Shown: positions 25,810-37,149, counted from the first letter of the stretch. The stretch: DNA of 64,000 nt from Dacryopinax spathularia (GCA_037974965.1 JBBPFI010000005.1:1488001-1552000), one strand, 5' to 3'. Notes: generated by a model not told the origin, from the letters alone. Numbers and translations are program-made.

Positions 25810-27192
25810 CTACCCGTCGCTATTAAGACCACTAAGCGAAATCGACTCGGTTGGCGTGCGGGTTTCCCCCATCGTTAACATCTCCGTCCAGTCAGGATCC
25901 GCTCCAGCGGTGAACGCCCTCAGATTGAGGATAATGCGGCATGGCGCTATAAAGTAGAAGGTATGGCCCAGATGGTAGGGGAGATAGAACCAAGTATTGT
26001 CCTGGCTTTCGAGGATGAGGTTGATGACGTTAAGGGCTGGCGATGCTTCAGAGTGAGGCCACGGAGCTGAGAAAGAAGCCGTACCAAGGAGGCAGAAGGA
26101 CGCCAGAAAGGCTTGACAGGGCAACCTCGGATTCTTTTCATCAAGTCAAGAGGAAGGGAACTCACCATCGCGATAAAGGACAAAGGTCAGACCGGAGGGC
26201 TTGGCGTCGTAGACTGTCATTGCCCAGGATCAGCGACATAGAACATGCCTGAGCGGGGACTACGTGCTTACTGTAATGCGCTCCACGGATCACAGTCATG
26301 ATGAATATGACTGCGGACAAGAGCTCAGCGCAAAAGCGGCATCACTGGAAGAGGCATGTACGCACAACCCTCATAAACTGACAAGCAAGTAAAGGTTCTC
26401 AAGCCCCACGATGCTGCATCCGGAGTTTCTGGTGCTTCCGTGGAACTGCAGCCAACCAGAACGCCGGGGTCGACAGGCATACCCAGACTGGGATTTAACC
26501 CGATGCATGTGTAGATAAGAAAGACAGATGAGATCACTGTCACACTTGTCCACACCACGCCGACGAGGACCCCGACAGTAAACCTGCGTTCCCAGATAGC
26601 CCATGTCCGTAGCGCGAGAACGAGTCCTGACGCGTGTGCGAGGAGAATATAACCACCTGTGATTGCGGTCAGGCTCTGACTCAAAGATATTTTCACCATC
26701 AGGACCCATGCAAAAGTAATAGAGAATGCCACAGGAAAGACTGCTGAATGACGTGGTAGTTTGCGCTGTTGAGCGCCAGATCAGCTAGACTGCAGTCCAC
26801 AAAGCGTTCGACACTCACACCATAGAAACGCGATGGTGACTGTAAGTCCCATGCAACGAATGAAGAGGAAAAGCGCCTTGACCAAAGACCGCTTTCCCTC
26901 CCAAATGAGCCTCTTCTCGTCTGGCCACGTGAGAAGGTAGTCGTAGAACTGTCGGGTAGGGATGACGTCAGCATCGGCCATGAAGCAAAACATTTGAACA
27001 TACATGAAGCGTAGCTGCTACGACTTGTACGAAGTCAGAGTTTTATCGCTTTAAGTAGTCAATTGGCATGCAAGATACGCACAGATACCGTACTATACTC
27101 ATTTCTTTCAGTCACACCGCAGGAACGAGAGGGCATAACGTGCTCACACTTCCCGAAATCTCCGCGAGGACAAGTGGCAAGATCGCGGACAT
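25810..27192 (-). CDS. DUF6533-type multi-pass membrane protein, copy E
   Basis: Exon 1 MSAILPLVLAEISGS runs to GTGAGC. The DUF6533 domain is FYDYLLTWPDEKRLIWEGKR, followed by KALFLFIRCMGLTVTIAFLW. Then come LVLALRTWAIWERRFTVGVL, SSVFLIYTCIGLNP, GCSSTEAPETPDAASWGLR, a short LYRDG exon and FYFIAPCRIILNLRAFT, with the same tail as copy D. A TATAAA on the minus strand near 27281-27286, about 90 bp upstream, supports the start. The DNA beyond the 5' end carries a truncated GMC gene start in the opposite orientation, so E once formed a divergent DUF6533-GMC pair. Function unknown. Confidence 0.78.
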
Positions 27193-28039
27193 GGTATTGC
27201 GCAGTTCTCTTTTCCTTGTCGACTGACAGCACCCACAGGATGTACTGTTTTCCAACTTGACGTTGATGGTATCGGCCGGGCTTTATAGTTGTCCTATGTT
27301 GCCTGAGACGAGAGGCTGTACGTCATACGCAACGTACGTTCAACCGCTAGGTCTTCCCACCGCACAATGTACAGGCGTCGTTTAAGCAGCATCGTTCGCT
27401 CTTTTCTGATGTACTGGGTGATCGCAGTGAAAGTGATCCTTGCCGAGGAGACATGACCAAGGTATTGTGAGGTGTACCCGTGAGCTCGTCGTCCATCCAT
27501 CAGAGCAGAGCAAGAGATTCATGCACATCATGCTCCAGAAGTGCCCCGATTGGGACCTGAGCTTGACAGCAAGCACTCAGAAGCAGAGAAGTTTGGTGAA
27601 CAAGAGACGATGGTAGGCCTTGGGCGGAGGGCAGTTGTGAAGCTGGCTGCAGCGTCCATGTGTTGACAGCCACGATCGAGGGCTTCTTAGTCTCGTGACA
27701 CCGTCTTTGCAAACTTCGCGACGGCGCGCCCCACGCATTCGCCCCGCCCCATGCGATGCGCTCTCCAGATTCTTCCCCACAATGCACATTGGTGCGGCGA
27801 ATGGAAGCAAGCTCTCGCGAGGGAAGGAGTGCCCCGCGCAACTTCAATCAGAAAGGGAGACTCCTGCTGTTCTGCCGGAGCCCTTGTTTAGGTTTGGCTG
27901 TGTCGCGTCAACCTCTAAACCGAGAAAGAACTATGATAAAGGTACTAACAATGAGATCATCAGGTAGGTCCCCAGGGACACCAGCGCAGCGCAATCGTCC
28001 GATTCGCTTGTTTCGCCATTGAGAGCACAGCCCGATTAG
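27193..28039. other. duplicated intergenic DNA upstream of copy E
   Basis: Contains stretches similar by eye to DNA upstream of copies G and H: 27540-27660 versus 46850-46940 (agcttgacagcaagcac / agttgaacagcaagcag and following), and 27935-28040 versus about 48310-48430. No gene is called. It looks like the eroded spacer of the duplicated DUF6533-GMC unit. Confidence 0.5.
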
Positions 28040-28500
28040 GGGCGTGTCTAAATCACGTGCACGTCGATTCCAAACAGAGCACCTCGCCCTTCAAGTCGGG
28101 TTCTCCCTATTCGACGTCGTGCTGGCAGTACCCTTGGCTCACTCGTGACCATGCAGCTTACGTCCTGAGCCTATGCGGAAGGCGAGATAGCGGCGGCTAT
28201 CGTGTTGCGGTTCTTCTGGCTCGCCGCGGTGATTCGAGGCCCTTTAGTATCGGGGACCGTTATGCAACCTGGAGCTGGAGTTCTGATGCACTGGTATCGC
28301 TTTCACCGCTGTGTCTTGCTGGATTTGGGCCGCTGTGGCGAGACTCATGTCCAGTGATAGTGCGCTATCCTGGATTTTGATATTGGATGGCTCGCCAAGG
28401 ACGCTTCAAAGGTCATGTCAAGTACAGCGCCGTTCGCAAAGTGTCGGAGGTCGTGAACGAGGATTTCGATTACAACCATCTGGGATTTCGGATATGCATG
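28040..28500 (+). pseudogene. relic of a GMC oxidoreductase gene: promoter and first exon only
   Basis: Aligns by eye with 48430-48900, the promoter and exon 1 of GMC copy 2. Shared stretches include atcacgtgc, aaacagagcacc, a long block around ctcgccgcggtgatt, agttctgatgcactg, cgagactc, and the start ATGTCAAGTACAGCGCCG (28412 onwards), which equals MSSTAPFA of copy 2. A one-base loss soon after breaks the frame, and GMC homology stops near the end of exon 1 or intron 1. The TATAAA present at 48768-48773 has no counterpart here. It is a dead 5' fragment, left after duplication of the divergent unit and 330 bp from the CACTA element. Confidence 0.75.
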
Positions 28501-28824
28501 ATCAGGTATCCATGTACCCAAGGGTCGTTGCGACCGTAATGGAAAGAACGTCTACAGGGAGCAGAATTATAACCTCCCAAGCGGATCATGACTAAGGAAC
28601 TCACCGTGTACCCCGCGCCATCCACACCTAGCGCTTCGCTCGCTTAGACGCCCGCATCTCCGTGTCACACAGATTCTCTCCTGCTCGCCCGGCGCACCAT
28701 ACACGCGGATGGAGTGGCTATCATCCGTGCGGGTTCGATCAGGGAGAGTAGACAGGTATGTACAGGGGCTTGTGAGAGGCGGCCAGCCATCGGCATTTCG
28801 GTTCGCCTCACGGCCGAGTGATAT
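28501..28824. other. unique DNA between GMC relic and CACTA element
   Basis: About 320 bp. No similarity to the GMC body, no gene and no repeat seen. Confidence 0.4.
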
Positions 28825-28827
28825 ATT
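28825..28827 (+). repeat. target-site duplication ATT (left)
   Basis: ATT directly abuts the left inverted repeat and is repeated at 39569-39571 just outside the right one. Three base pairs is the CACTA-typical length. Confidence 0.75.
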
Positions 28828-28855
28828 CACCGCATTTAGGGTGCGGATTACCTGA
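28828..28855 (+). repeat. CACTA left terminal inverted repeat (28 bp)
   Basis: Exact reverse complement of 39541-39568; outer end CACCGCATTT, inner end TTACCTGA. Confidence 0.95.
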
Positions 28856-28943
28856 GGCAGGATAGATGAGGTAAGGGAAGGGAAGGGTCTCTGGTCAGCT
28901 TGTGCTGATATAGTTTAGTAGCGCTGAATTGTATTTTATTTAG

Positions 28944-28977
28944 GCCAGTTCAGACGTACTAAACTGTCTGAACTGGC
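28944..28977 (+). repeat. perfect 12-bp hairpin in left subterminal region
   Basis: GCCAGTTCAGAC and GTCTGAACTGGC flank a 10-base loop (GTACTAAACT). It lies 116 bp inside the left end; possibly a protein-binding site for transposition (inference). Confidence 0.75.
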
Positions 28978-29329
28978 GTAGAAAAAATTGATAAAACTAA
29001 GTCGTAATTAATACGCGCTGAACTCGCGAGGGAAAGCTCGCCTGGACTCGTTTCTTAAGGGTTGCTAGAAGAGGCCGGCTGAAGCAGAGTAAACGCGGTA
29101 AGGACAGTTCTCATTTTCAATAGTACTAAACTAGTAGTACTAGCAGTAACAGTAGGGCTCTTGTAACGACAGGTGTGAAGTGATGTTGTTGTGTTGGCCG
29201 CAGGCGCCAACCACATCACTAATGTGATGTTGTTGTGTTGACCGGCGAAGGCCAACACAACAATTTACAATGAAAAAAGAAAAGAAAACAGGAATTGTGG
29301 GGCAGGAATCATTCTGTGGGGGGTATTCG

Positions 29330-30432
29330 CTAGGCGGGGCCATGAGTGAGAGCCATATAACCTACGAAAGGATTAGATTAATTAGAATGAAAGGTTAAAA
29401 AAAATACTTACCGCCAGCCACGGTCAACTTCGCGATCTCCGCCTTGTGGTCCACAACGAACTCGCCCGTAGCCTTTCCGCCGGTCTTGACCTTCTCCCAG
29501 CCATTCTTGGCGGCCGTCTTGACGTTCGTCTTCGCATGATCCATGCGGACGACGTTGAGCATCTTGAAGTCCGCCCAACGTTTCTTGAGGGGCTCGGCAG
29601 GGCGGGCAGCGCGGGCCTTGGCGAGCTCAGCCTTGACCGTCGCATCCCAGATGCGATCGAGTTCGGCACGGCGAGTCAACCCAACGCCAGTCCTAATGCG
29701 GCCCTCCCTGACGTCCTCCTCGAACAGGGCGGTCTTCTGGGCGAAGACCTCGGCGGTCTTCCTCACGCGCTCCTTCTCCACCTCGAAGTCGACCACGGAG
29801 GCCGTTTCGAGCTCGATCTGAGGCTCGCGGAGAGCCTCGAGCTCGTCAAGGTCGAGGCGGGAGATGTCCATACGGACAACGGTGACTCCGTCGCCGTCTT
29901 GCTCTTCAGGAGCGCCATCCTGCTCCTCAATGCTCGTCTGCGGCGAGCGTTAGTACTGATGACTCGTGTTGGCCTTCGCCGGTCAACACAACAACATCAC
30001 ACACTAGCATATAGCTAGGTGTATGCGCCATGTTGACCGGCGTACTCACCAAGACGCCCCCCACATTCTCCCCATCCTTCCCATCCCCATCCCCGTCCCA
30101 ACGCGCCTCATCCATCACCCCAATCCCCTTCTCCTCCATAAGGCGATACGCCTTACGCAGTATCGCCTTCTCCTCCGGCGTAAGCTTAGTTCCTCCCCCA
30201 CTTCCTCCCCCTGCCCCCCCAGCATCGGGCACGTCGATATTCTCCTTCCCCTTGTTGCCCAAGAGGGGGAAAGAGAACGACGACGAGGTGTCCGTCGAGG
30301 CCTGGCGGAGGCTCACGTTGAGCCCCACCTTTTCCGAGCCGGCGGGCGACATGTTCGGGAGCGAGAGCGAGTTGAAGGAAGTGGGAGATCCGTTGCAGTC
30401 GTAGTAGACGTCGATTTCGACGTCGGACATGG
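29330..30432 (-). CDS. CACTA-encoded accessory protein, unknown function
   Basis: The start MSDVEIDVYYDCNGSPTSF begins exon 1 (30432 to about 30050), with a Gly-rich stretch and TKLTPEEKAILRKAYRLMEE. A 112-bp intron holds the 19-bp motif and a 12-bp inverted repeat. Exon 2 (29937 to about 29412) encodes a highly charged, helix-prone chain (DISRLDLDELEALREPQIEL, RVRKTAEVFAQKTALFEEDV, ELDRIWDATVKAELAKARAA). A third short exon after a GTAAGT intron probably ends at 29330; otherwise the frame stops at 29395. About 320 residues, coiled-coil-like. No family recognised. CACTA elements of other kingdoms carry a second, DNA-binding protein; an equivalent role here is only a guess. Confidence 0.6.
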
Positions 30433-31307
30433 TGGCGGTTGTGATGAGAGAGAGGGAGAGCAAAGACGAGTGAGCGCAGGGTGTTATCACCCGCGCGGAA
30501 ATGTAGTTTAGGGGCGGCTCGCCACAACTTGATTTTGAGTCGAGGTTGAATCCGAAGGGAGTAAATGATCCTATTGTCGAGTGGGAATAATGGTTGGTAA
30601 GTGATGTTGTTGTGTTGACCGACGAAGGACTTGGCAATCGCCAGCAGAAGGGCACGAGGCTGCTGGTATCGCCTCGAGAAGTCATCGCTCGTTTTCCGGA
30701 GCGGATTTGAGCGAATATGGTGGAAGTCGCCACGTAGCTCCGTTCACGACTAGAAGTCAATGTAGAGCTTGCAGAGGTCGTCCAAAGAGTAGCATTATAG
30801 TCAAATGATAATGGTTTCAGACAATAATCAAACAACAAAGAACATCAATCTCCCGATGCTGCCTTTTACCATATCAGGAAGGAGCGGCATCTAAAGTCCC
30901 TGGTCTGACAAAGGGCTAGCTCATCGCCTCATTCCTCCTCCTCCTCCTCCTCCTCCTCGTACTAGTACTACTGTAACCAACATCAGCAATATTCTCCGTA
31001 CCCTCTCGTCTACCTACTGACCTGCGTAGTTCATGTAAGTAATCTACCAAGTAGACTCCCTATGGATCGACTGACTTCGTGCCACAGTAAACACCAGACA
31101 GAACGAAATGCTTTCATGCCAGGGGGGCTTGTCTGGGCGGCTGCTTAACGTCTCGTTTGATCATGCAAAGGCGGATGAGAGCCCTCGTACGCCCATATAC
31201 CCTCGATTCGATACTCCATGGTCTGACAATCTGTAGGCTCGCTCCCCAATGGTCGTACCTCTGGATATGCGGGCCCCGAGCGGGCGATCGATGGGGTCGC
31301 TCGGGGC

Positions 31308-32396
31308 ATGCAGGCTACCGTCGCAAGCGCCTCTCCTGAACACCACAACATCGCTAAATTCGCCCACTGCCTACGGAAGGGACTAGCTGCCGTCACTGCA
31401 GTTGCCTCTGTAGCTACTCACTGCCCTGTGAACGCTGCACACTCCTCCGTCCAACTTGAGACCAATCAAGACACCCTTCGCCTTCGGGAGGGTCAGGTCG
31501 CCGTCACTGCGACCACCACCACCGATGCCGCCGGTTCTGCGGTCTTCGCCGGTCAACACAACAACATCACTTCCGCTCCCTGCCTGAGGGGGAGCACCGC
31601 TACCAGCCTGAGGGGTAGCCTGGTCGCCGTCACTGCGACCACCACCACCACCGATGCCGCCGGTTCTGCGGTCTTCGCCGGTCAACACAACAACATCACT
31701 TCCGCTACCAGCCTGAGGGGTAGCCCGGTCGCCGTCACTGCAACCACCACCACCGATACCGCCGGTTCTGCGGTCTTCGCCGGTCAACACAACAACATCA
31801 CTTCCGCTACCAGCCTGAGGGGTAGCCCGGTCGCCGTCACTGCGACCACCACCACCGATACCGCCGGTTCTGCGGTCTTCGCCGGTCAACACAACAACAT
31901 CACTTCCGCTACCAGCCTGAGGGGTAGCCCGGTCGCCGTCACTGCGACCACCACCACCGATACCGCCGGTTCTGCGGTCTTCGCCGGTCAACACAACAAC
32001 ATCACTTCTGCTCAAGAGGTCTCTCTGGCAGCTCCTAGTCCTCCCCCTCCTGTCTACACGCCGCTTTCTTCCACCGATGCTCTCGATCTATCTGCTGTGG
32101 ACAACAACATCTCTAATGTTGCCTCCGGCGACGAAGAGCTGCCCGCGTATCGTAGGCATGATCTTCCTCCTGTCTACAGCCCTCCGCCTCCCCCGACTCC
32201 CAAGAAGCAAAGGCGTGTACGCATCGAGGTGGTGGTGGACTGGGACGTAGTGAGGGAAGATGCCCAGGAGAGAGCAGCCCGCAAGGTGGCAGAAGAAGCG
32301 CAGCAGATGAGAAGGCAGCAGGCTGCCCTGCGCTCGAGGCGTACCCGTCAATTTGGTACGGCTCGTTCGAGCGGGTTGATTGCTTCGTCCGCCTAA
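31308..32396 (+). CDS. repeat-rich CACTA open frame with PPxY motifs
   Basis: A 362-residue frame. Residues about 60-235 are five tandem copies of a 34-residue unit containing AVFAGQHNNITSATSL and VAVTATTTTDTAG, encoded by 102-bp DNA repeats. The C-terminal 130 residues look like ordinary protein: two PPVY motifs (PPPPVYTP and DLPPVYSPP), PKKQRRVRIEVVVDWDVV and a basic, helix-forming end (ERAARKVAEEAQQMRRQQAA). Upstream exons may exist; the first 50 residues are not convincing. Because the repeats are multiples of three, the opposite strand is open too. Either a genuine accessory protein with a swollen repeat region, or a shorter gene whose intronic minisatellite happens to be open. Confidence 0.45.
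   Translation: MQATVASASPEHHNIAKFAHCLRKGLAAVTAVASVATHCPVNAAHSSVQLETNQDTLRLREGQVAVTATTTTDAAGSAVFAGQHNNITSAPCLRGSTATSLRGSLVAVTATTTTTDAAGSAVFAGQHNNITSATSLRGSPVAVTATTTTDTAGSAVFAGQHNNITSATSLRGSPVAVTATTTTDTAGSAVFAGQHNNITSATSLRGSPVAVTATTTTDTAGSAVFAGQHNNITSAQEVSLAAPSPPPPVYTPLSSTDALDLSAVDNNISNVASGDEELPAYRRHDLPPVYSPPPPPTPKKQRRVRIEVVVDWDVVREDAQERAARKVAEEAQQMRRQQAALRSRRTRQFGTARSSGLIASSA
31495..32010 (+). repeat. tandem repeat, 102-bp unit, about five copies
   Basis: Motif copies at 31552, 31681, 31783, 31885 and 31987 give spacings of 129, 102, 102 and 102 bp; the first interval contains an extra 27 bp (a duplicated part unit). Later units are almost identical, implying recent expansion. Each unit contains one 19-bp motif. 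Confidence 0.9.
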
Positions 32397-33084
32397 CTTC
32401 TGCGGTCTATTGCACCACTCGAACCACTCGAACCATTCCAACCTCTTGAAACTCTCATCCCTCGTAAACCTCTCGAAGAATTTCCAACCTCTTGAAGTTC
32501 TGCAACCTCTCCAGATCCCTCCGACCTCCACAACCGTACAACACGGAGTGGACTACACCTTCCTTTCATCACTCTCTACTACCTCTGCTGATTAGTTCTC
32601 TCTTCCATAAGAGCAACAAGCAGCTTTGTAACACACAAGCCCTTTCTAGCTCATGCATTCCTGCTACCCTTCCATCCTTTCTCGTAAAGAAGGCCGCCTA
32701 GCGGCACTTCCCGGATCACTCCTTGTTTGTACCGCCCTAGTGGCATATCCTGTATTAGGGCTGACAGAGCCAAACCAACTTAATCCATTCTTTCGTGTTG
32801 ACGAACCGGTAACTATTACTTAATACGCCGAAGTTAGGGAACCGTGTGGTCGAAGCATGTGGTCCAAGTACTTTGAGCCCGATCCGCTTTGACCGCATGC
32901 GTACGTTTGACCGGTCAGACGTCCTCCTCCCCGACCTAGCCTAATCATCGTGCTCGTCCACTCCATCATTGTTGAAATACAGCTTCAACTTACTGGTCAA
33001 CGTTGGGTGAGTTCAGATGTCAGGCTCGTGCTCTGCAAGAAATTTACACCCGCATATAGATTTTCACCTCTCAGCGCGTCACAC

Positions 33085-36000
33085 ATGGGTGCAAGCAAGA
33101 AGAGACAGAAAGCTATCCCGTCTAGACGACTCGAAGATATCTGGTGCCAGTGCTCAGGTTGCAAGACGCCCGCACGACCGAATGGTCTACAATGGACTCG
33201 GGAGTCGATTCGTACGCACAAGCGTACGAATACCTTCCGAGAGTCTCAGATGGCACTCGTTAGTCCGCCAGTCCTGGGTGCACCCTCGCAAGCCTCTACT
33301 AGTCAAGGGTTGTTGCGATCTCAGGCAAGCGAATGGATGGGGGGTTGGAGAGAGCCGGCAACAGGTTGGGAGGAATCAGCGGGGGAATCGGCAGGAGGAG
33401 ATGATGATATATTGACGAACGAGGGAATTCAACGCCTACCCGAATACACCTGCTCGCCTCCATCTCCAACTACAGCTCCTCCTCCTCCTCCTCCTCCTCC
33501 TCCTCCTCCTCCTCCCTGCTCATCTCTGGTTCGACCAGGCGAACCGTTCCCTCCATTTGATCTCCCACCTGCTGAACTGGTCAACACAACAACATCACTT
33601 CAGGAGAAACCTGAAGTGACGTTCTCTGTGGTTTCGGCTTCCCAGATACTCCCTACTCCTGCGCCTCACCAAGTCGAACAGGATCAGTACCATCCTCCAT
33701 CTGGTTTCACGTCGGCTCAGATTGTCGACACAGCAACATCACTTCAGGAGCCGATGAACACAACAACATCACTTCAGAACCCAGTCAACACGACAACATC
33801 ACTTCAAGACCCAGTCAACACGACAACATCACTTCAGAGCCTTCCTGAAGCGACCGCCTTCACGACCGCCTTCCTCCCTCCCCCTCCGCCTCCTCCCCCT
33901 CCGCCTCCTCCCCCACCGCCTCCAGGAGCACTTGGTAGAGCAAGACTGCGCTCTTCTCGCTCCGAACGCCCTGCTCGCATCTGGGACGAATCGCAGATCG
34001 GAAACCAGCCCGACCATGGCCTTTCTGTTGAGGAACTACACATTCCGCTCCTCACAACATCAACCGAGCGGGAATTCGAGCTGGCTGCGGAAGAGCCTTT
34101 TCAGAGGTTTCTGTCGGTCCATGCCAATGCCGCCGTGCGCGGGTTTTGCCTTGTGCTCCTACACATGCACGCTCACTATCAGCTGCCCCATGTTGCCTGC
34201 GCTCTCTTGGCAACGCTTGTATACGGCATCCTCGAACATCTTGGCGTCTTGGCTTCGGCGGCGGCGTTCTCCCAGGCTACTGCTCCGCCCCGCACGCTGA
34301 AGACCATCTATAAACGCATGCGACTACTGGACCGTTTTGAAGTGAAGACACTCTGTCCGAGTTGCTGGGAGTTCGAGGGCTTCGATGAAGAACATCCGGA
34401 CACGGAACTGGCCGACGAGTTGGGCTTGGAGGAGAAACAATCCAGCACTGATTGGCAGCGACACTGTCCTGCATGCTTGGAGCCATTGTATATGCTTGCC
34501 TCAAAGTCCGGCAACCCTCGGGCGCGTCGGGAAGCGCCATACGATTTGTTTTCCGCGCAGTTGGCTGATTTTCTGGCTCAACCGGGCTTTGAGAGCGCTT
34601 GCGAATCCTACCTTGACAACATGAGCTCGCCCGATGTCTACGCACGCCTTCAAGACGGCAGCGTATGGAAGAACATGAAAGGGCCAGACGATAAGCCGTT
34701 TTTCCCGCGATCTCGAGAGGAAGCGGACGAGCAACGAGAACTACGCCTAGGGGTACTCGTTTCAATGGACTGGTTCAACCCGAATCAATCCACGGTTGCT
34801 GAGTCTCATTCAACTGGGCCACTGTCCATCTGCGTTGCCAATCTTCCGCCTGAACTTAGGTGGGCTACCTCTCTGTTCGCACCTTTTCCTCACTCAGCTG
34901 TCTAGGTTTCGCGTCCGTAATCTCTGTCTAATCGGTATTCTCCCTGGACCGAAAGAGCCGAACGCAGAGCAGCTACAGCGGTTCCTTCGTCCGCTTGTTG
35001 ACGATCTTCTGTTACTCTGGAGGGATGGAGTGGTATTGAAGACGCCTAAGTACCCCGAAGGTGTGCCTCGTCGGTCAACACAACAACATCACAGCCGCTA
35101 ACGTGATCCATTCTATACAGGGCGCAGAGTCAGAGTCGCTTTGCTTGCACTAGTTTGCGATCACCCAGCCCTTTGTAAGATGGCTGGCTTTGCAGACCAA
35201 CGGAGCTCCGAGCGTCCATGCACGCAATGTGAAATCAAGCGTAGCGCCATGCTGAAGTCCGGATGGCAGACAGAGGGAATTCCGTTGCGGGATGGCGAGC
35301 TCCATAAACGACGTGCGGCCAGGTTATACGATCTTCAACAGGGTGTCGCTAGCAAGAAGGAAGCGGACGAGTACGTCAAGAGGTATGGGGTGAGGTGGTC
35401 GGAATTCAACCGTTTGCCATACTTCGATCCGGTCTGCATGGGGGTAATCGATCCTATGCATACCTTTCTCCAAGGTGAGCCACTTGACCTTCTGACTACT
35501 AAGCTGATTTTGGCCTAGGTCTTACCAAAACTCTATGGTATCATACCTGGGTCGGCGGAGGCAAGCAAGAGCCCAAGAAGACCGTACTACGAGAGCGAAC
35601 AAAGCGTGGAGTCAGGCGTGAACTCGACGATATCCACGATGCCTTGAGCACGTTTGAAATGCCGAGCTGGTATGCTCGTCTTCCGACCCAGGTGGGCTAC
35701 CCTGCTGGTGGTAGCTTGACCACCGACGAGTGGAGAGCTCTTGCCGTTCTGTACGGGCCGGCCGTGGTAAGTGCCTTGCGTTTCAGCCAGAATCATCTGC
35801 TTAACTTATGCAGATACCGCCGGTTCTCCTCAAGTCCACCTCTCGCGCACATCCTCAAGCAGCGGGGAACTATCTGAAACTCGCGTGTGTGCTGAAGATA
35901 TACACGCGAAGAGAATTGACCGAGGAGGAGCTGGTACGGGCATCAAACCTGTACCTCGAGTTTTTCGCAGAATATGTTGAGGTATGCAATACAGTCAACA

Positions 36001-37149
36001 CAACAACATCACACAGGAGATGCTGATGTGCTCACCTTCTTTACCCTCTCACTTGATCTAGATATATGGTGAAGCCAATGTCACCCCGACGTTCCACTGG
36101 GTGACCCACATGGCGGCTCAGGTCCGCCGATACGGTCCCGTCCATGGCTTCTGGACGTTCCTTTTCGAGCGCCTGAATAAGGTCCTAAAGACCTTCGAGA
36201 CAAACGGGCATAAAGGAGGAGCGGTCGAGGTTACCTTTGCAAGGGAGTTCAAGCGCGAGATGAGTCTGGCTTGAATGGTAAGTCTCTTCCCCAAACCAAC
36301 CTGTATATCTCACCTGAACCGCCAAAAGAACGCCATTCTCGCTCAGCAAGAGCAAGATCGCCTCGCGCGCTGGCTCGCCATCAGGCTGGAGGAGCGAACA
36401 CGGGATGTAGCTCGGCTTGGAACGCTAGCTGCTATGGCAGCGGAACAGCAGGAGGCCTCAGGTAGCCCTTCGCGCTGCCTTCCGTCTGGCACGGCACGAA
36501 TTGTACGACTAGGTCAAGCGCGGCAGGCCGAATTGCTGGACTGGTACGGTCGCCATCATCCGGAGCTCAAGCTGTACCGCGCAGGCGATCCCGACGCCCC
36601 GTTCGGTGCCAACTTTCTCACCAGTAAAGCGACCTTCTACTCCGAGCTCCGCATTGGCGACAGGCGCATTGTGACAGCACGGGAGGAGAAACATAGTAAG
36701 TCAGATTCGCTTATCCTGTATCAAGTGCAGCAGGGTACACAGTGGGTCGGCAAGCTGCGAGAAGTGTTTCGACACTCGCAGAGAGGATTGTCCAAGCCAC
36801 TCACCTTTGCCGTCGTCGCTTGGCTGGTCCCTCTTCAGCATACGCCACCACATGCCCACCTTTACCAAGATTTGTACGTTTCCATTTGGGTTTGGGCGAC
36901 ACTGCTTAAGGGTATTCAGGAAGGAGCTTGAAGTGGATTTTTGGCACCACCAGCGGTACCAGTCTCGGGACGACTTTGGCGTACAACCGCTAATACTGGC
37001 GCACGATATACATGGGATGGCTGCACGCTGCACAATGGAGGCTTGGGGGAAACAGATATGGATTACTATCGGCATGAGCCAGGTAAGCAAGGAGAAGCAT
37101 GATCATTGCCTAACTAAAGTATCTACTCTAGAACGGTCGATCGTTGTAG
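33085..37149 (+). CDS. Tnp2-family (CACTA) transposase
   Basis: The start MGASKKRQKAIPSRRLEDIW leads to the CxxC pair WCQCSGCKTP. A long low-complexity region holds poly-proline runs and VNTTTSLQ repeats made by the 19-bp motif. The Tnp2 core follows: GVLVSMDWFNPNQSTVAES, ICVANLPPELR, NLCLIGILPGPKEPN, LALVCDHPALCKMAGF, RPCTQCEIKRSAM, FNRLPYFDPVCMGVIDPMHT, then HWVTHMAAQVRRYGPVHGFW and FLFERLNKVLKTFETNGHKG. Introns are 34860-34905, 35061-35120 (with motif), 35475-35518, 35767-35813 and 35982-36061 (with motif). The frame meets a TGA at 36272-36274. A plausible C-terminal continuation (ELEVDFWHHQRYQ, AWGKQIWITIGMSQ) runs in later exons to a stop at 37149, but the linking splice is unresolved. 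It cuts and joins element ends. Confidence 0.85.

Noticed and set aside
29055-29343. Short minus-strand frames containing QHNNIT and TTTSLH
   Set aside because: They only read through the 19-bp motif copies at 29180 and 29224 beyond the 3' end of the accessory gene.
31495-32010. CRISPR-like pattern of short repeats separated by spacers
   Set aside because: Spacers are themselves near-identical, the context is a eukaryotic transposon with a Tnp2 gene, and unit length comes from simple tandem duplication.
31383-32015. A 210-residue minus-strand frame rich in TGEDRRTGGIGGGG repeats
   Set aside because: It is the shadow of the 102-bp tandem repeat, whose length is a multiple of three; it has no non-repeat protein-like part.
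32950-33084. An upstream ATG extending the transposase by 45 residues
   Set aside because: The extension is not protein-like, and the ATG at 33085 starts the basic KKRQK segment typical of these proteins.
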